Part shown: positions 14,668 through 22,541 of the stretch, piece by piece | How positions within the stretch are numbered: position 1 is the first letter of the stretch | Layout of the letters: each line of letters begins with the position of its first letter | Assembly: GCA_900768785.1 (NCBI GenBank) | Contig: CAAGEG010000025.1 | Span: forward strand, 1 to 29,157 | Reading direction: 5' to 3' | From: an uncultured Prevotella sp. | GTDB lineage: Bacteria > Bacteroidota > Bacteroidia > Bacteroidales > Bacteroidaceae | DNA length: 29,157 nucleotides | Translations under genes and position numbers: made by a program | Notes under the pieces: model-generated | What the model saw: only the letters and a program-made list of their open reading frames with translations | Told to the model about the DNA's origin: nothing | The model's database searches: none

Positions 14668-15756
14668 ATGCATAATATTTGTATAGTAGCGGGGGCTCGT
14701 CCCAACTTTATGAAAGTAGCTCCAATAGTACGTGCCATAATAAAAGCGAAGGCAGAAGGCATGCTTATTGACTATAATCTTGTATATGCCGGTAGCGCAA
14801 ATGATTGTACTATAGAGTCGTCGTTGTTCTCTGACTTGGGAATAGCGGCACCTGACGTCTTTCTTGGTGTGGATTGTCAGAACTTAAATGAGTTGACAGG
14901 CAGAGTAATGTCTGAGTTTGAGAAGTATCTCGATAATCATTCCACAGACGTAGTGCTTGTTGTGGACGATTTAGCTTCTACGATGGCTGTTGCTATTGTA
15001 ACAAAAAAACATGGTTTGCCATTAGCTCACCTTGTTGCAGGAACACGTTCTTTTGATATCAACATGCCCAAAGAGATAAACAGACTTGTAATTGACGGAT
15101 TGTCAGACTTGCTGTTTACAGCCGGAATGGGCAGTAACAGTGCCGTTAGTCGTGAGGGTGCCGAGTCATCATCAGTATATATGGTGGGTAATATTCTGCT
15201 TGACACGTTAAGATATAACATCTCTCGTTTTGTACGTCCCGAAGTTCTTGACAACAATAACGTTCAAGACGGTTGCTATTTGGTGTTTACTCTCAACCGA
15301 AGAGCATTATTAGCAGATAAAGAGAACCTGAAGGCTATGATAAATGCTATGTGTGATAAGTCAAAAGATGTAAAGATATTTGCACCATTACGTCAAGAAG
15401 CACGAACGATAGTGGAGCCTTTGGTTGCCGGTTATAAGAACTTTGTTATTATAGAACCGCTTTCTTATCTTGAGTTCGGTTATCTCACATCAAGAGCAAA
15501 GGGAATAATAACAGATAGTGGTAATGTTGCAGAAGAGGCAACCTTTAATGGCGTGCCTTGTATTACGCTTAATAGTTATACTGAACACATAGAAACGGTT
15601 AAGAATGGTACTAATGTATTAGTAGGAGAGAATGCTTCTAAGTTGTCGTCAGCCTTAACAGACATGTTAGAAGGGCGTTGGAAGCAATCTTCGTTGCCTG
15701 ACCGTTGGGACGGGCGTACGGCAGAGCGCATAATAAAGATATTATTGGACTTATAG
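14668..15756 (+). CDS. WecB-like UDP-GlcNAc 2-epimerase homologue with altered active site
   Basis: The 362-residue length and fold landmarks match non-hydrolysing UDP-N-acetylglucosamine 2-epimerases: VAGARPNFMKVAPI (7-20), a VVDD strand end (98-101), MPKEINRL (133-140), GNILLDTLRY, TDSGNVAEEA (282-291) and a C-terminal Gly-Thr-Asn-Val-Leu-Val-Gly. Against E. coli WecB, the catalytic Asp95 is kept (Asp101). Glu117 of the HVEAG motif is Val123, Glu131 of PEE is Lys135, and His213 of THRR is Asn210. Arg residues in the LR-TERPE region are Asn302 and His307. Classical epimerisation therefore looks unlikely. No glycan cluster adjoins it. Confidence 0.8.
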   Translation: MHNICIVAGARPNFMKVAPIVRAIIKAKAEGMLIDYNLVYAGSANDCTIESSLFSDLGIAAPDVFLGVDCQNLNELTGRVMSEFEKYLDNHSTDVVLVVDDLASTMAVAIVTKKHGLPLAHLVAGTRSFDINMPKEINRLVIDGLSDLLFTAGMGSNSAVSREGAESSSVYMVGNILLDTLRYNISRFVRPEVLDNNNVQDGCYLVFTLNRRALLADKENLKAMINAMCDKSKDVKIFAPLRQEARTIVEPLVAGYKNFVIIEPLSYLEFGYLTSRAKGIITDSGNVAEEATFNGVPCITLNSYTEHIETVKNGTNVLVGENASKLSSALTDMLEGRWKQSSLPDRWDGRTAERIIKILLDL

Positions 15757-15846
15757 AAAGATATGGTTTTGATAATCTTATAATAAGGGTTATCTTTCGG
15801 AAAGATATCTTTTAATGTCTTGAAACTTGATATATAATACATAAAG

Positions 15847-15888
15847 AAATACAGCCAACATGTCAAACTATGCATGATGGCTGTATTT
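15847..15888. terminator. Bidirectional terminator between convergent genes
   Basis: AAATACAGCCA (15847-15857) and TGGCTGTATTT (15878-15888) form a perfect 11-bp stem between the stop of the WecB-like gene and that of endonuclease I, with AT-rich flanks on both sides. Confidence 0.75.
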
Positions 15889-15921
15889 ATTATGTTGGTA
15901 TATTTTCCCCCTTGTTATATT

Positions 15922-16926
15922 TTATGGATTTACTATTACTTTTTTACGATTGATAATGTAAATACCGGGCTTGAGATTTTCGGTTGCGTGACTCTTATCT
16001 ACCTTAGACCGTACTTTAATTCCGGTTATTGTGTAAACGTCTGTTATGTTGATATCTTGAACAGGAAGTTCTATTAGCGTAGGCGCATCATATTTATCAT
16101 AAGAGAAAGCAACATCTTTCTTGCTGCCCCAGATATATTCTTCCAATCCCGGATAGTCAACAAAGGGGTTGCGATTTTTTTGTAATTGATAGACACCTTT
16201 GTTTCTGTCAATCTCTTTTTGGCTTACCGGATCTTCTTTTGACCATTTTAGCAACATCTCAAGAGCCCAAGTTTCAAATGCAGGATATTTAGTATTGTTA
16301 AACATATCACCACTCCAGCCTGATATTTTATTCTCATAACATGTTGCCATGTAGAAGTATATGCGTGCGAAATCACCTTTATAAATGTCGTTAGGTTCAA
16401 ATACGATACCTGAATATCCACTTATTGTGGATGCGCCAAGTTTGCTAAAGCCATTGTTAGACTGATATTTTTCACCATTTGTCTCGCCAAACGGGTAGTT
16501 GCCACGACGGTTGTTTACATACCCGTCTGTGGGTACTACATGTACCAAATCTGATTTCATAGGACTCGCTTCGCTAAACCAACTTTGGGGAACAGAGTGT
16601 TCTCGGTTGTAAACATCACCTTCCTTCTTGTAGTTTCCTGCTTTGTCTTTGTCAAAAGTAAAGTTTGTTGTGTTTGAATACATGTCCCAAACTTTGCCAT
16701 CGCTTCGCTTGTCGGTTGTTTTATATGCATCCAACAGACCGTCATAAGATATTATGGTGTGATTACTTATTATATCTGCTAATGCTGTTTTCAAAGAACT
16801 ACCTTTCTGTCCATCAGCTTTTTGGTAGTAAGTTCCACTATTGTTTGGTCCTTGTGCAAATGATTCATTTGCAAATAATGCCATACATAAAGTGAAAGTG
16901 GCTCTTATTATAATTCTTTTGTACAT
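15922..16926 (-). CDS. Secreted endonuclease I family protein with T9SS-like sorting tail
   Basis: This 334-residue protein has a signal peptide (1-25, ending ESFAQ). The Endonuclease_1 (His-Me finger) core carries YNREHSVPQSWF with His110, and SDLVHVVPTDGYVNNRRGN (125-143). The last 45 residues (DVYTITGIKV, then LKPGIYIINRKKVIV) resemble the type A C-terminal domain used by type IX secretion. The expected role is extracellular degradation of nucleic acids for defence or nutrient supply. The start at 16926 is chosen over an upstream ATG at 17001 because a TACCTTTG box (about 16999-17006, minus) lies there and the signal peptide begins at 16926. Confidence 0.88.
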   Translation of the reverse strand: MYKRIIIRATFTLCMALFANESFAQGPNNSGTYYQKADGQKGSSLKTALADIISNHTIISYDGLLDAYKTTDKRSDGKVWDMYSNTTNFTFDKDKAGNYKKEGDVYNREHSVPQSWFSEASPMKSDLVHVVPTDGYVNNRRGNYPFGETNGEKYQSNNGFSKLGASTISGYSGIVFEPNDIYKGDFARIYFYMATCYENKISGWSGDMFNNTKYPAFETWALEMLLKWSKEDPVSQKEIDRNKGVYQLQKNRNPFVDYPGLEEYIWGSKKDVAFSYDKYDAPTLIELPVQDINITDVYTITGIKVRSKVDKSHATENLKPGIYIINRKKVIVNP

Positions 16927-17123
16927 ATTATTAACCTTTGAAGTAATATAAATGAAAAATAATTTCGGACATTTGATGTTGTCCTCAAGCAGGATTGGCA
17001 AAGGTATAAATATTTATAATAAGAAAAAAATAATGCATGTTAATTTCTAATGTAATATTTAAGAAATATATATGGTTATGAAGAGATTGTACATATTATA
17101 TATAACCATCTGAAATATGTGTT

Positions 17124-18206
17124 CTACATGGTTGTTGTTTTGTAGACTCTTAGTACGATAGGAAGATGATCGCTATATCCATTATGATATTTCCACCCTT
17201 TATATGTGCGTTTGGGTTGCACACCTCCATATTTTATGTCATCTTCTAACAGGAATGGCATGTCGTTAATTGTACATTCCCTTTGCCATTTTGCTATTTC
17301 GCCACCCAACAATATGTGGTCTATGCTTTCCCAAGAACCCTTATATTTGTAAGAACCTTTGGCTCCATTCTTGCCGATAGCTTGATAAGATGCGTTTATT
17401 ATGCTTTTTTCGTATAAGAGTTTTAATGCGGGGTCGTCAAAAGTGTCGTTGAAGTCGCCTGCAATAATTATGTTTGCTTTATCGTTTACGTTTCTTATAG
17501 AGTCAATAGATTCACATAAGCGTTGGGCAACCTTTATCCTTAACGGTCTTGTTCGCTTTTCTCCACCATAACGACTTGGTGCATGGACAACAAATATGTG
17601 CAAAGTATCTTTTGTAATTGTGCGTCCTGTTACATACAAAATATCTCTTGTGGGACGTTCTTTATTATCAAAAACAATTCTGATAGGGTAGTATTTTATT
17701 GGTGCGAAGCGTGTCGGCTCATATAGAAGCGCAACATCAATACCTCTTATGTCTTGTGACGAAGTCATGAGATACTCATATCCGGCATTACGAAGTAATG
17801 AACGTTTGGTTACAGCTGTCATAACCGTATCGTTCTCCACTTCACATAAGGCTAATATATCAGGCAGAATGAAGTCTTTTTCTACCATTCCACATGAGAT
17901 AAGTTCTTTACATATATTTCTTATCTTTGTTAGATACTTGCCTATGGTCCAACGTCTGCTGCCTTGTGGAGTGTATTCTTCATCTGCTTTCAGGCTATCA
18001 TGATGACAGTCAAAGAAGTTTTCGCAGTTGAGTTCCACGAATGTCAAACACGATTTCTGTTTAGCTATTAAGCTATCTTTTGGTATATCGTTATCAACCG
18101 TTGCACCATGAAGCCATAGAGTTGTTGAACCAAACAGCACAATAAATAGAAGTGCTATTTTAATTCTTGATGACTCTAAAGCTTCTCTGCAACTTGATGA
18201 TTTCAT
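17124..18206 (-). CDS. Exported endonuclease/exonuclease/phosphatase (DNase I-like) protein
   Basis: This 360-residue protein has an N-terminal signal or anchor (about 15-35, KIALLFIVLFGSTTLWLHG). The DNase I-like metal site is intact: ELNCENFF, ALCEVEN (catalytic Glu), DVALLYEP, HAPSRYGG, IIAGDFND and YSDHLPIV. The substrate may be nucleic acid, phospholipid or another phosphodiester. Its ATG overlaps the tyrA stop in an ATGA, so it is translationally coupled to the aromatic operon and is its last gene. No metabolic reason for this coupling is evident. Confidence 0.85.
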   Translation of the reverse strand: MKSSSCREALESSRIKIALLFIVLFGSTTLWLHGATVDNDIPKDSLIAKQKSCLTFVELNCENFFDCHHDSLKADEEYTPQGSRRWTIGKYLTKIRNICKELISCGMVEKDFILPDILALCEVENDTVMTAVTKRSLLRNAGYEYLMTSSQDIRGIDVALLYEPTRFAPIKYYPIRIVFDNKERPTRDILYVTGRTITKDTLHIFVVHAPSRYGGEKRTRPLRIKVAQRLCESIDSIRNVNDKANIIIAGDFNDTFDDPALKLLYEKSIINASYQAIGKNGAKGSYKYKGSWESIDHILLGGEIAKWQRECTINDMPFLLEDDIKYGGVQPKRTYKGWKYHNGYSDHLPIVLRVYKTTTM

Positions 18207-19003
18207 TTTCGTGGTTTTATTGCAATATCTTGCCTTACATTATTTCTTATCTTAGTAAGATATGCTTTCATATCCTTAGAGTCTTTCCTGTCAATAATAT
18301 CAAGTAGCTCCTTTAATTCATTCCTTATTTTCTGAACTTGTTCGGAAGTATAGGGGTTAAACAATATTTCTTGCAGCAGGAAATCATCTTCGTTTAATAC
18401 TCCTTTAGCTATATTCATATGCCGTTTGAATGTTGTACCGGGAGCATCTTGGTGTTTCATGATAGCTGCGAAGACAAAAGTGCTGACAAAAGGAACGCTT
18501 AAAGAATATGCAACCGTTATATCGTGCTCTTCAAAGGTGTATTCATAAATATTTAATCCTAATTTTCCATACAAGTCTTTGAAGAATATCCGCCCCATAT
18601 AATCGCCTTCGCTTATTATTATAGCATTCTCTTCACTCAACTGATTCAGGTTTGCAAAGGTCGGACCAAACATAGGGTGGGTTGAAACATACCTATATCC
18701 ACTCTTGTTATAAAACTCTTTTAATCCTGTTTTTACTGAAGATATGTCGCTAATAACACAGTCGGCGGGCAGATAGGGCATTACTTCTTCAAACGCCGGA
18801 ATGGTATATTTAACTGTAACAGCGTTAATAACCAACTCCGGTTTAAATTCTTCAATCTCTTTTAATGATGTAAATCGCAGCGTATTATACGTAAATCTCA
18901 GCCTTTCCGGCTGCTTTTCAAATACAGCTGTCTCATGTTCAAAACTAAGAAGATCAAGGAAGAAACTCCCCATCTTGCCTGCTCCCAATATGAGTATTCT
19001 CAT
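18203..19003 (-). CDS. tyrA: Prephenate dehydrogenase (TyrA family)
   Basis: This 266-residue protein has a Rossmann NAD(P)-binding start, ILILGAGKMGSFFLDLL (3-19). The catalytic-domain segments are DISSVKTGLKEF and THPMFGPTFANL, where the His corresponds to the active-site His of TyrA. A C-terminal helical dimerisation domain follows. It oxidatively decarboxylates prephenate to 4-hydroxyphenylpyruvate, the precursor of tyrosine. It is fourth in the operon, 15 nt after the DAHP synthase/chorismate mutase gene, and has neither a fused mutase nor an ACT domain. Confidence 0.92.
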   Translation of the reverse strand: MRILILGAGKMGSFFLDLLSFEHETAVFEKQPERLRFTYNTLRFTSLKEIEEFKPELVINAVTVKYTIPAFEEVMPYLPADCVISDISSVKTGLKEFYNKSGYRYVSTHPMFGPTFANLNQLSEENAIIISEGDYMGRIFFKDLYGKLGLNIYEYTFEEHDITVAYSLSVPFVSTFVFAAIMKHQDAPGTTFKRHMNIAKGVLNEDDFLLQEILFNPYTSEQVQKIRNELKELLDIIDRKDSKDMKAYLTKIRNNVRQDIAIKPRK

Positions 19004-19018
19004 GGTGTGTCTGTGATA

Positions 19019-20083
19019 TTATTTATTTATAATCTCTATCTGCTGTCTTACAGATTCTTCGTGAACGGCTTCAAATATTGTTTTTATGAATGAAGGCTCC
19101 ATTCCGCATAGAGCTCCTTGTGCTCCGCGCTTGTCAAGTATCTCGTTGTAACGTGATGTCTGTAGCACAGTCATATTATGTTCTTTCTTATATTGACCGA
19201 TTTCTCTACATACTCTCATTCTTTTTGACAATAGTTCCATTAGTTGGTTGTCTAATTCGTCTATTTGTTTGCGGAGAGAGTTGATGCCTTCTGTTGTTAC
19301 TGTTGTATCACGCAATACGAGAAGGCTTAGTATATAGTCTAAAACATCGGGAGTTACTTGTTGTTTCGCATCGCTCCATGCTTTGTCAGGATCACAATGG
19401 CTCTCAACAATCAGTCCGTTCATGCCAAGATCCATTGCTTGTTGACATAGTGGAGCTACAAGTTCACGACTGCCGCCAATATGACTTGGGTCGCAGAATA
19501 TAGGAAGTTCCGGAATTCGTCTGCGCAGTTCTATTGGTATTTGCCACATCGGGAGGTTGCGATAAATCTTTTTATCATAGCTTGAGAAGCCACGATGTAT
19601 AGCTCCGAGTCTTTTAATACCGGCTTGATTAATGCGTTCAAGAGCTCCTATCCATAATTCAAGATCCGGATTTACGGGGTTTTTAACCAATACAGGAACA
19701 TCTATGCCCTTCAAACTATCAGCAATGGCTTGCATGGCAAATGGGTTTGCTGATGTTCTGGCACCAATCCATAATACGTCAATACCATATTTCAACACGA
19801 GTTCAACATGTTCGGGAGTTGCAACCTCTGTTGCTACTAACATTCCTGTTTCTTCTTTCACTCGTTTCATCCATGGTAGAGCTTTCTCGCCATTGCCTTC
19901 AAAGCCTCCGGGTTTTGTTCTGGGCTTCCAAACTCCTGCACGGAAGATATGGCATCCTTTACTTGCTAATTGTTTTGCACTACATATCACTTGTTCTTCT
20001 GTTTCTGCCGAACAAGGTCCTGCAATAACTGTAAGTCGTTTATCGTCACTTGGCAGTCCAAGCGGTTGTAATTCAAGTTCCAT
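19019..20083 (-). CDS. Bifunctional DAHP synthase/chorismate mutase
   Basis: This 354-residue fusion has two domains. Residues about 1-260 are a type I-beta 3-deoxy-7-phosphoheptulonate synthase: VIAGPCSAE, FRAGVWKPRTKP, LWIGARTSANPF, LVKNPVNPD, AIHRGFSSYD, FCDPSHIGGSR and VESHCDPDKA. Residues about 265-354 are an AroQ-type chorismate mutase: INSLRKQIDELDNQLMELL, RMRVCREIGQYKKEH and FEAVHEESVRQQ. It catalyses both the first committed shikimate step and the chorismate-to-prephenate step. The arrangement suits channelling toward Phe and Tyr, and the mutase domain may act as a feedback sensor as known for other such fusions. Confidence 0.94.
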   Translation of the reverse strand: MELELQPLGLPSDDKRLTVIAGPCSAETEEQVICSAKQLASKGCHIFRAGVWKPRTKPGGFEGNGEKALPWMKRVKEETGMLVATEVATPEHVELVLKYGIDVLWIGARTSANPFAMQAIADSLKGIDVPVLVKNPVNPDLELWIGALERINQAGIKRLGAIHRGFSSYDKKIYRNLPMWQIPIELRRRIPELPIFCDPSHIGGSRELVAPLCQQAMDLGMNGLIVESHCDPDKAWSDAKQQVTPDVLDYILSLLVLRDTTVTTEGINSLRKQIDELDNQLMELLSKRMRVCREIGQYKKEHNMTVLQTSRYNEILDKRGAQGALCGMEPSFIKTIFEAVHEESVRQQIEIINK

Positions 20084-20130
20084 AATATAATCTTTTTAAA
20101 TCGTATCTGTAATATTGTTTTTATACATTT

Positions 20131-21324
20131 TTATTGTTTCCATGAAAGGGCTTCAATTCTTTTTGCTGCTTCTGCCATTTTATCATCTTTTGCGCATAGT
20201 GATATTCTGATGTAACGTTGACCATTGCTACCAAAAATGAAGCCCGGAGTGATGAAGACTCTTGCTTCTTTCAATATGCGTTCTGTCAGTTCTTCAACGT
20301 CTGAGTAAGAGTCTGGTATTCTTCCCCATAAGAACATGCCAACTTGTTTAGGGTCATATTTACAGTTTAGAGTATCCATAATTTGTTCAGCAATTAATCT
20401 TCGCTTGCGATAAGTGTCAACATTGGCGTTGTAATGCCACTCATTACTATTGTTATAAGCCTCTGCTGCCGCTAACTGAAGGCCTCTAAATGTTCCGGAA
20501 TCTATATTACTTTTTATTTTTAGTATCCATTTTATGAATGTGCTGTTTGATGCACACATGCCTATACGCCATCCCGGCATGTTGTGACTCTTGCTCATGG
20601 AGTTGAGCTCTATGCAACATTCTTTGGCTCCTTCTATTTGTAATATTGACAGATGCTTGTTTGTCAATATCATAGAATAAGGATTGTCGTTTACAACAAC
20701 AATAGAATGTTTTTTTGCGAATTCAACCAATCGTTGGTATGTGCCTATTTGCGCATCGGCACCTGTTGGCATGTTTGGATAGTTTGTCCACATGAGTTTA
20801 ACATTACTAAGGTCCATGTGTTCAAGAGCTTCAAAATCGGGTTGCCAACCATTGTTTTCAACGAGGTTATAATAGACAACTTCTGCGCCAAGAATTTTGC
20901 TTAGCGATGTGTATGTAGGATATCCGGGATTTGGAACAAGCACTTTCTCTCCGGGATTTACGAATGCCAGCGTGATGTGTAGTATTCCTTCTTTAGAACC
21001 GATAAGTGGTTGTATCTCGCTATCGGCATCAAGGGTGACGTCATACCATCGTTTGTAAAAACCTGCCATAGCATTTCTCAATTCCGGAATGCCTATTGTT
21101 GGTTGGTATCCATGTGCGTTGTCCATTTGAGCTACTTCTTGCAGCTTTTCTATTGTGGCTTTTGAAGGAGGCATATCGGGGCTTCCTATGGCAAGACTTA
21201 TGATGTCTTTACCTTCGTTGTTGAGCTTTGCCACTTCTTTAAGCTTGCGACTGAAGTAGTATTCAGAGACTGATGATAGTCTGTCTGCAGGTAATATATT
21301 AGTTGTTTGGGTCGTTTTTGTCAT
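20131..21324 (-). CDS. PLP-dependent class I/II aminotransferase
   Basis: This 397-residue fold type I aminotransferase carries the PLP lysine in NSMSKSHNMPGWRIG. Other markers are the DNPYSMI segment, the N-terminal SLAIGSPDMPPS, and TNYPNMPTGA in the PLP-phosphate region. Position between pheA and aroF/tyrA indicates transamination of phenylpyruvate and 4-hydroxyphenylpyruvate to Phe and Tyr. It could also be a broad-specificity aspartate-type enzyme. Its start overlaps the pheA end by 26 nt. Confidence 0.9.
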   Translation of the reverse strand: MTKTTQTTNILPADRLSSVSEYYFSRKLKEVAKLNNEGKDIISLAIGSPDMPPSKATIEKLQEVAQMDNAHGYQPTIGIPELRNAMAGFYKRWYDVTLDADSEIQPLIGSKEGILHITLAFVNPGEKVLVPNPGYPTYTSLSKILGAEVVYYNLVENNGWQPDFEALEHMDLSNVKLMWTNYPNMPTGADAQIGTYQRLVEFAKKHSIVVVNDNPYSMILTNKHLSILQIEGAKECCIELNSMSKSHNMPGWRIGMCASNSTFIKWILKIKSNIDSGTFRGLQLAAAEAYNNSNEWHYNANVDTYRKRRLIAEQIMDTLNCKYDPKQVGMFLWGRIPDSYSDVEELTERILKEARVFITPGFIFGSNGQRYIRISLCAKDDKMAEAAKRIEALSWKQ

Positions 21325-22150
21325 CTTTATATTCTCCTAAAACTTTTAGTTCTTTGGTGAGAGGTCTTATCGCTTCAACACTTTGTTTGTATCTTATATA
21401 GTCGTCGAATGTTATGTCAACATAAAAGAGGTATTCCCATTCATGTCCTATTATTGGAAGTGATTGTATTTTTGTTAGATTTATCTTGTAGAATGACAAT
21501 ATGCTCAATACTTGTGACAGGCAACCTTCTTCGTGAGGGAGTGCAAACACCAGACTTGCTTTGTCGGCGCAAATCGTTTTTCTGTGTCTTTCGGCTTTTT
21601 CTTTATGACAAACAACAAGGAAGCGTGTGAAATTGTGCTTGTTGTCCTCAATAGAATCTTGTAGTATTTTCATTCCGTGCATACGTGCGGCATCTGCATG
21701 GCATATTGCCGCCCAGCTGTTACATTGCATTTCTGCTATATGTTGCGCTGCGCCGGCTGTGTCTTGTGCTTCTACGGCTTTTATTTCCGGATGATTGGCA
21801 AGAAAACCTCTGCATTGCATTAGCGCAACCGGGTGAGAATGAACTTCTTTAACTGTGCTCCAAGAGTCGTTGGGAAGGCAACAGATACAATGTTGTATGC
21901 GTAATTTGTGTTCTCCAATTATGGTTGTGTCAGACTCGCGCAATAGTTCGTAGTTGTGAAGTAATGAACCGGCGATAGTGTTTTCTATAGCAACCATTCC
22001 TATAACTATAGGATCTCGTTTTATATTTTCAAAGACTTGTTCAAAGGTGTCACAACATATTGGTTGTATATCATCGTCTTCACAGAAATATCTGTGTGCT
22101 GCAATATCGTGGAATGAGCCTTTAAAGCCTTGTATCGCTATTTTTTTCAT
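21299..22150 (-). CDS. pheA: Prephenate dehydratase with ACT domain
   Basis: This 283-residue monofunctional enzyme converts prephenate to phenylpyruvate. The dehydratase domain covers about 1-180: IQGFKGSFHDIAA at the start, AIENTIAGSL (55-63) and the catalytic NFTRF (173-177). An ACT domain follows (about 198-275) with INLTKIQSLP and HEWEYLFYVD. The usual ESRP effector motif reads QSLP. The start at 22150 (ATGAAAAAAATAGCG) is chosen by family fit; the frame is open to 22249, but those residues belong to the leader RNA. It is first in the operon, about 290 nt downstream of its promoter. Confidence 0.94.
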   Translation of the reverse strand: MKKIAIQGFKGSFHDIAAHRYFCEDDDIQPICCDTFEQVFENIKRDPIVIGMVAIENTIAGSLLHNYELLRESDTTIIGEHKLRIQHCICCLPNDSWSTVKEVHSHPVALMQCRGFLANHPEIKAVEAQDTAGAAQHIAEMQCNSWAAICHADAARMHGMKILQDSIEDNKHNFTRFLVVCHKEKAERHRKTICADKASLVFALPHEEGCLSQVLSILSFYKINLTKIQSLPIIGHEWEYLFYVDITFDDYIRYKQSVEAIRPLTKELKVLGEYKDDKNDPNN

Positions 22151-22269
22151 GTAGCGTATATTGTTTTTTGTTAGTGTGTATGTTTTGTAATATGTGATAT
22201 GCCGTATTGTGCATATTGAAAAACATATTTCCTTTGTGCTCGTTGGCAATATCTTGTGTTATAACGTAC

Positions 22270-22367
22270 AAGGTCCCACCTCAATATTATGAAGCGGGAC
22301 CTTACTGTATCTTAACTTTATACTGTTTTCATAAGTTGAACTTTACACGCAACTTCCCGCTTCACAA
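22270..22367 (-). promoter_or_regulatory. Competing RNA stems: candidate attenuator of the aromatic operon
   Basis: Read on the minus strand: segment A (22367-22355) is TTGTGAAGCGGGA. Segment B (22303-22290) is AAGGTCCCGCTTCA, with TAA following. Segment C (22283-22270) is TGAGGTGGGACCTT. A:B gives 13 bp with one wobble. B:C gives 14 bp with two wobbles and a 6-nt loop. The two stems cannot coexist. A lies within the last codons of the leader peptide, so a ribosome that reaches the stop would block A and free B for C, whereas one stalled at the Phe/Tyr codons would leave A free. Only UUGUACGUUAU follows C, so a classical U-tract is missing. Confidence 0.65.
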
Positions 22368-22420
22368 AGCCTTGCAAAGTAATAATAGTAAAAGAAAGAT
22401 GCGTATAATTTACTTTTCAT
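22343..22420 (-). CDS. 25-residue Phe/Tyr-rich leader peptide of the aromatic operon
   Basis: ATG at 22420, stop TAA at 22345-22343. The peptide is MKSKLYA, then SFFYYYYF, then ARLCEAGSCV. Seven consecutive aromatic codons (TTC TTT TAC TAT TAT TAC TTT, 22396-22376) plus an earlier Tyr are far beyond chance for a 25-codon frame. They match the products of the downstream operon, phenylalanine and tyrosine. It begins about 18 nt after the predicted transcription start. Its last codons form one arm (A) of the competing RNA stems. Ribosome stalling at these codons is inferred by analogy with the pheL and trpL leaders of enterobacteria. Confidence 0.82.
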   Translation of the reverse strand: MKSKLYASFFYYYYFARLCEAGSCV

Positions 22421-22442
22421 TATCTTTTTTGTTTATTGAGCG

Positions 22443-22474
22443 CAAAAGTATGACTTTTCTTTTAAATATGCAAA
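22443..22474 (-). promoter_or_regulatory. Promoter of the aromatic operon
   Basis: On the minus strand, TTTG (22474-22471), a 20-nt spacer, then TACTTTTG (22450-22443). This perfect Bacteroidetes-type match puts transcription start near 22438, just before the leader peptide. Confidence 0.82.
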
Positions 22475-22541
22475 CATTTATAAATAAAAGTTTGGCTTTT
22501 GCTTACACATTTTATGTTTTGTGTTTTCTTGTTGTTTTAAT

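Noticed and set aside
22050..22235. Second short frame (MFFNMHNTAY...) after an AAAGGA-like site in the pheA leader, overlapping the pheA start
   Set aside because: It has only two early Phe codons, no aromatic run and no matching RNA structure. It runs into pheA out of frame, so it is probably chance.
22150..22440. T-box or other metabolite riboswitch upstream of pheA
   Set aside because: I see no T-box sequence (UGGN-type antiterminator bulge) or known riboswitch core. The translated aromatic run explains the leader better.
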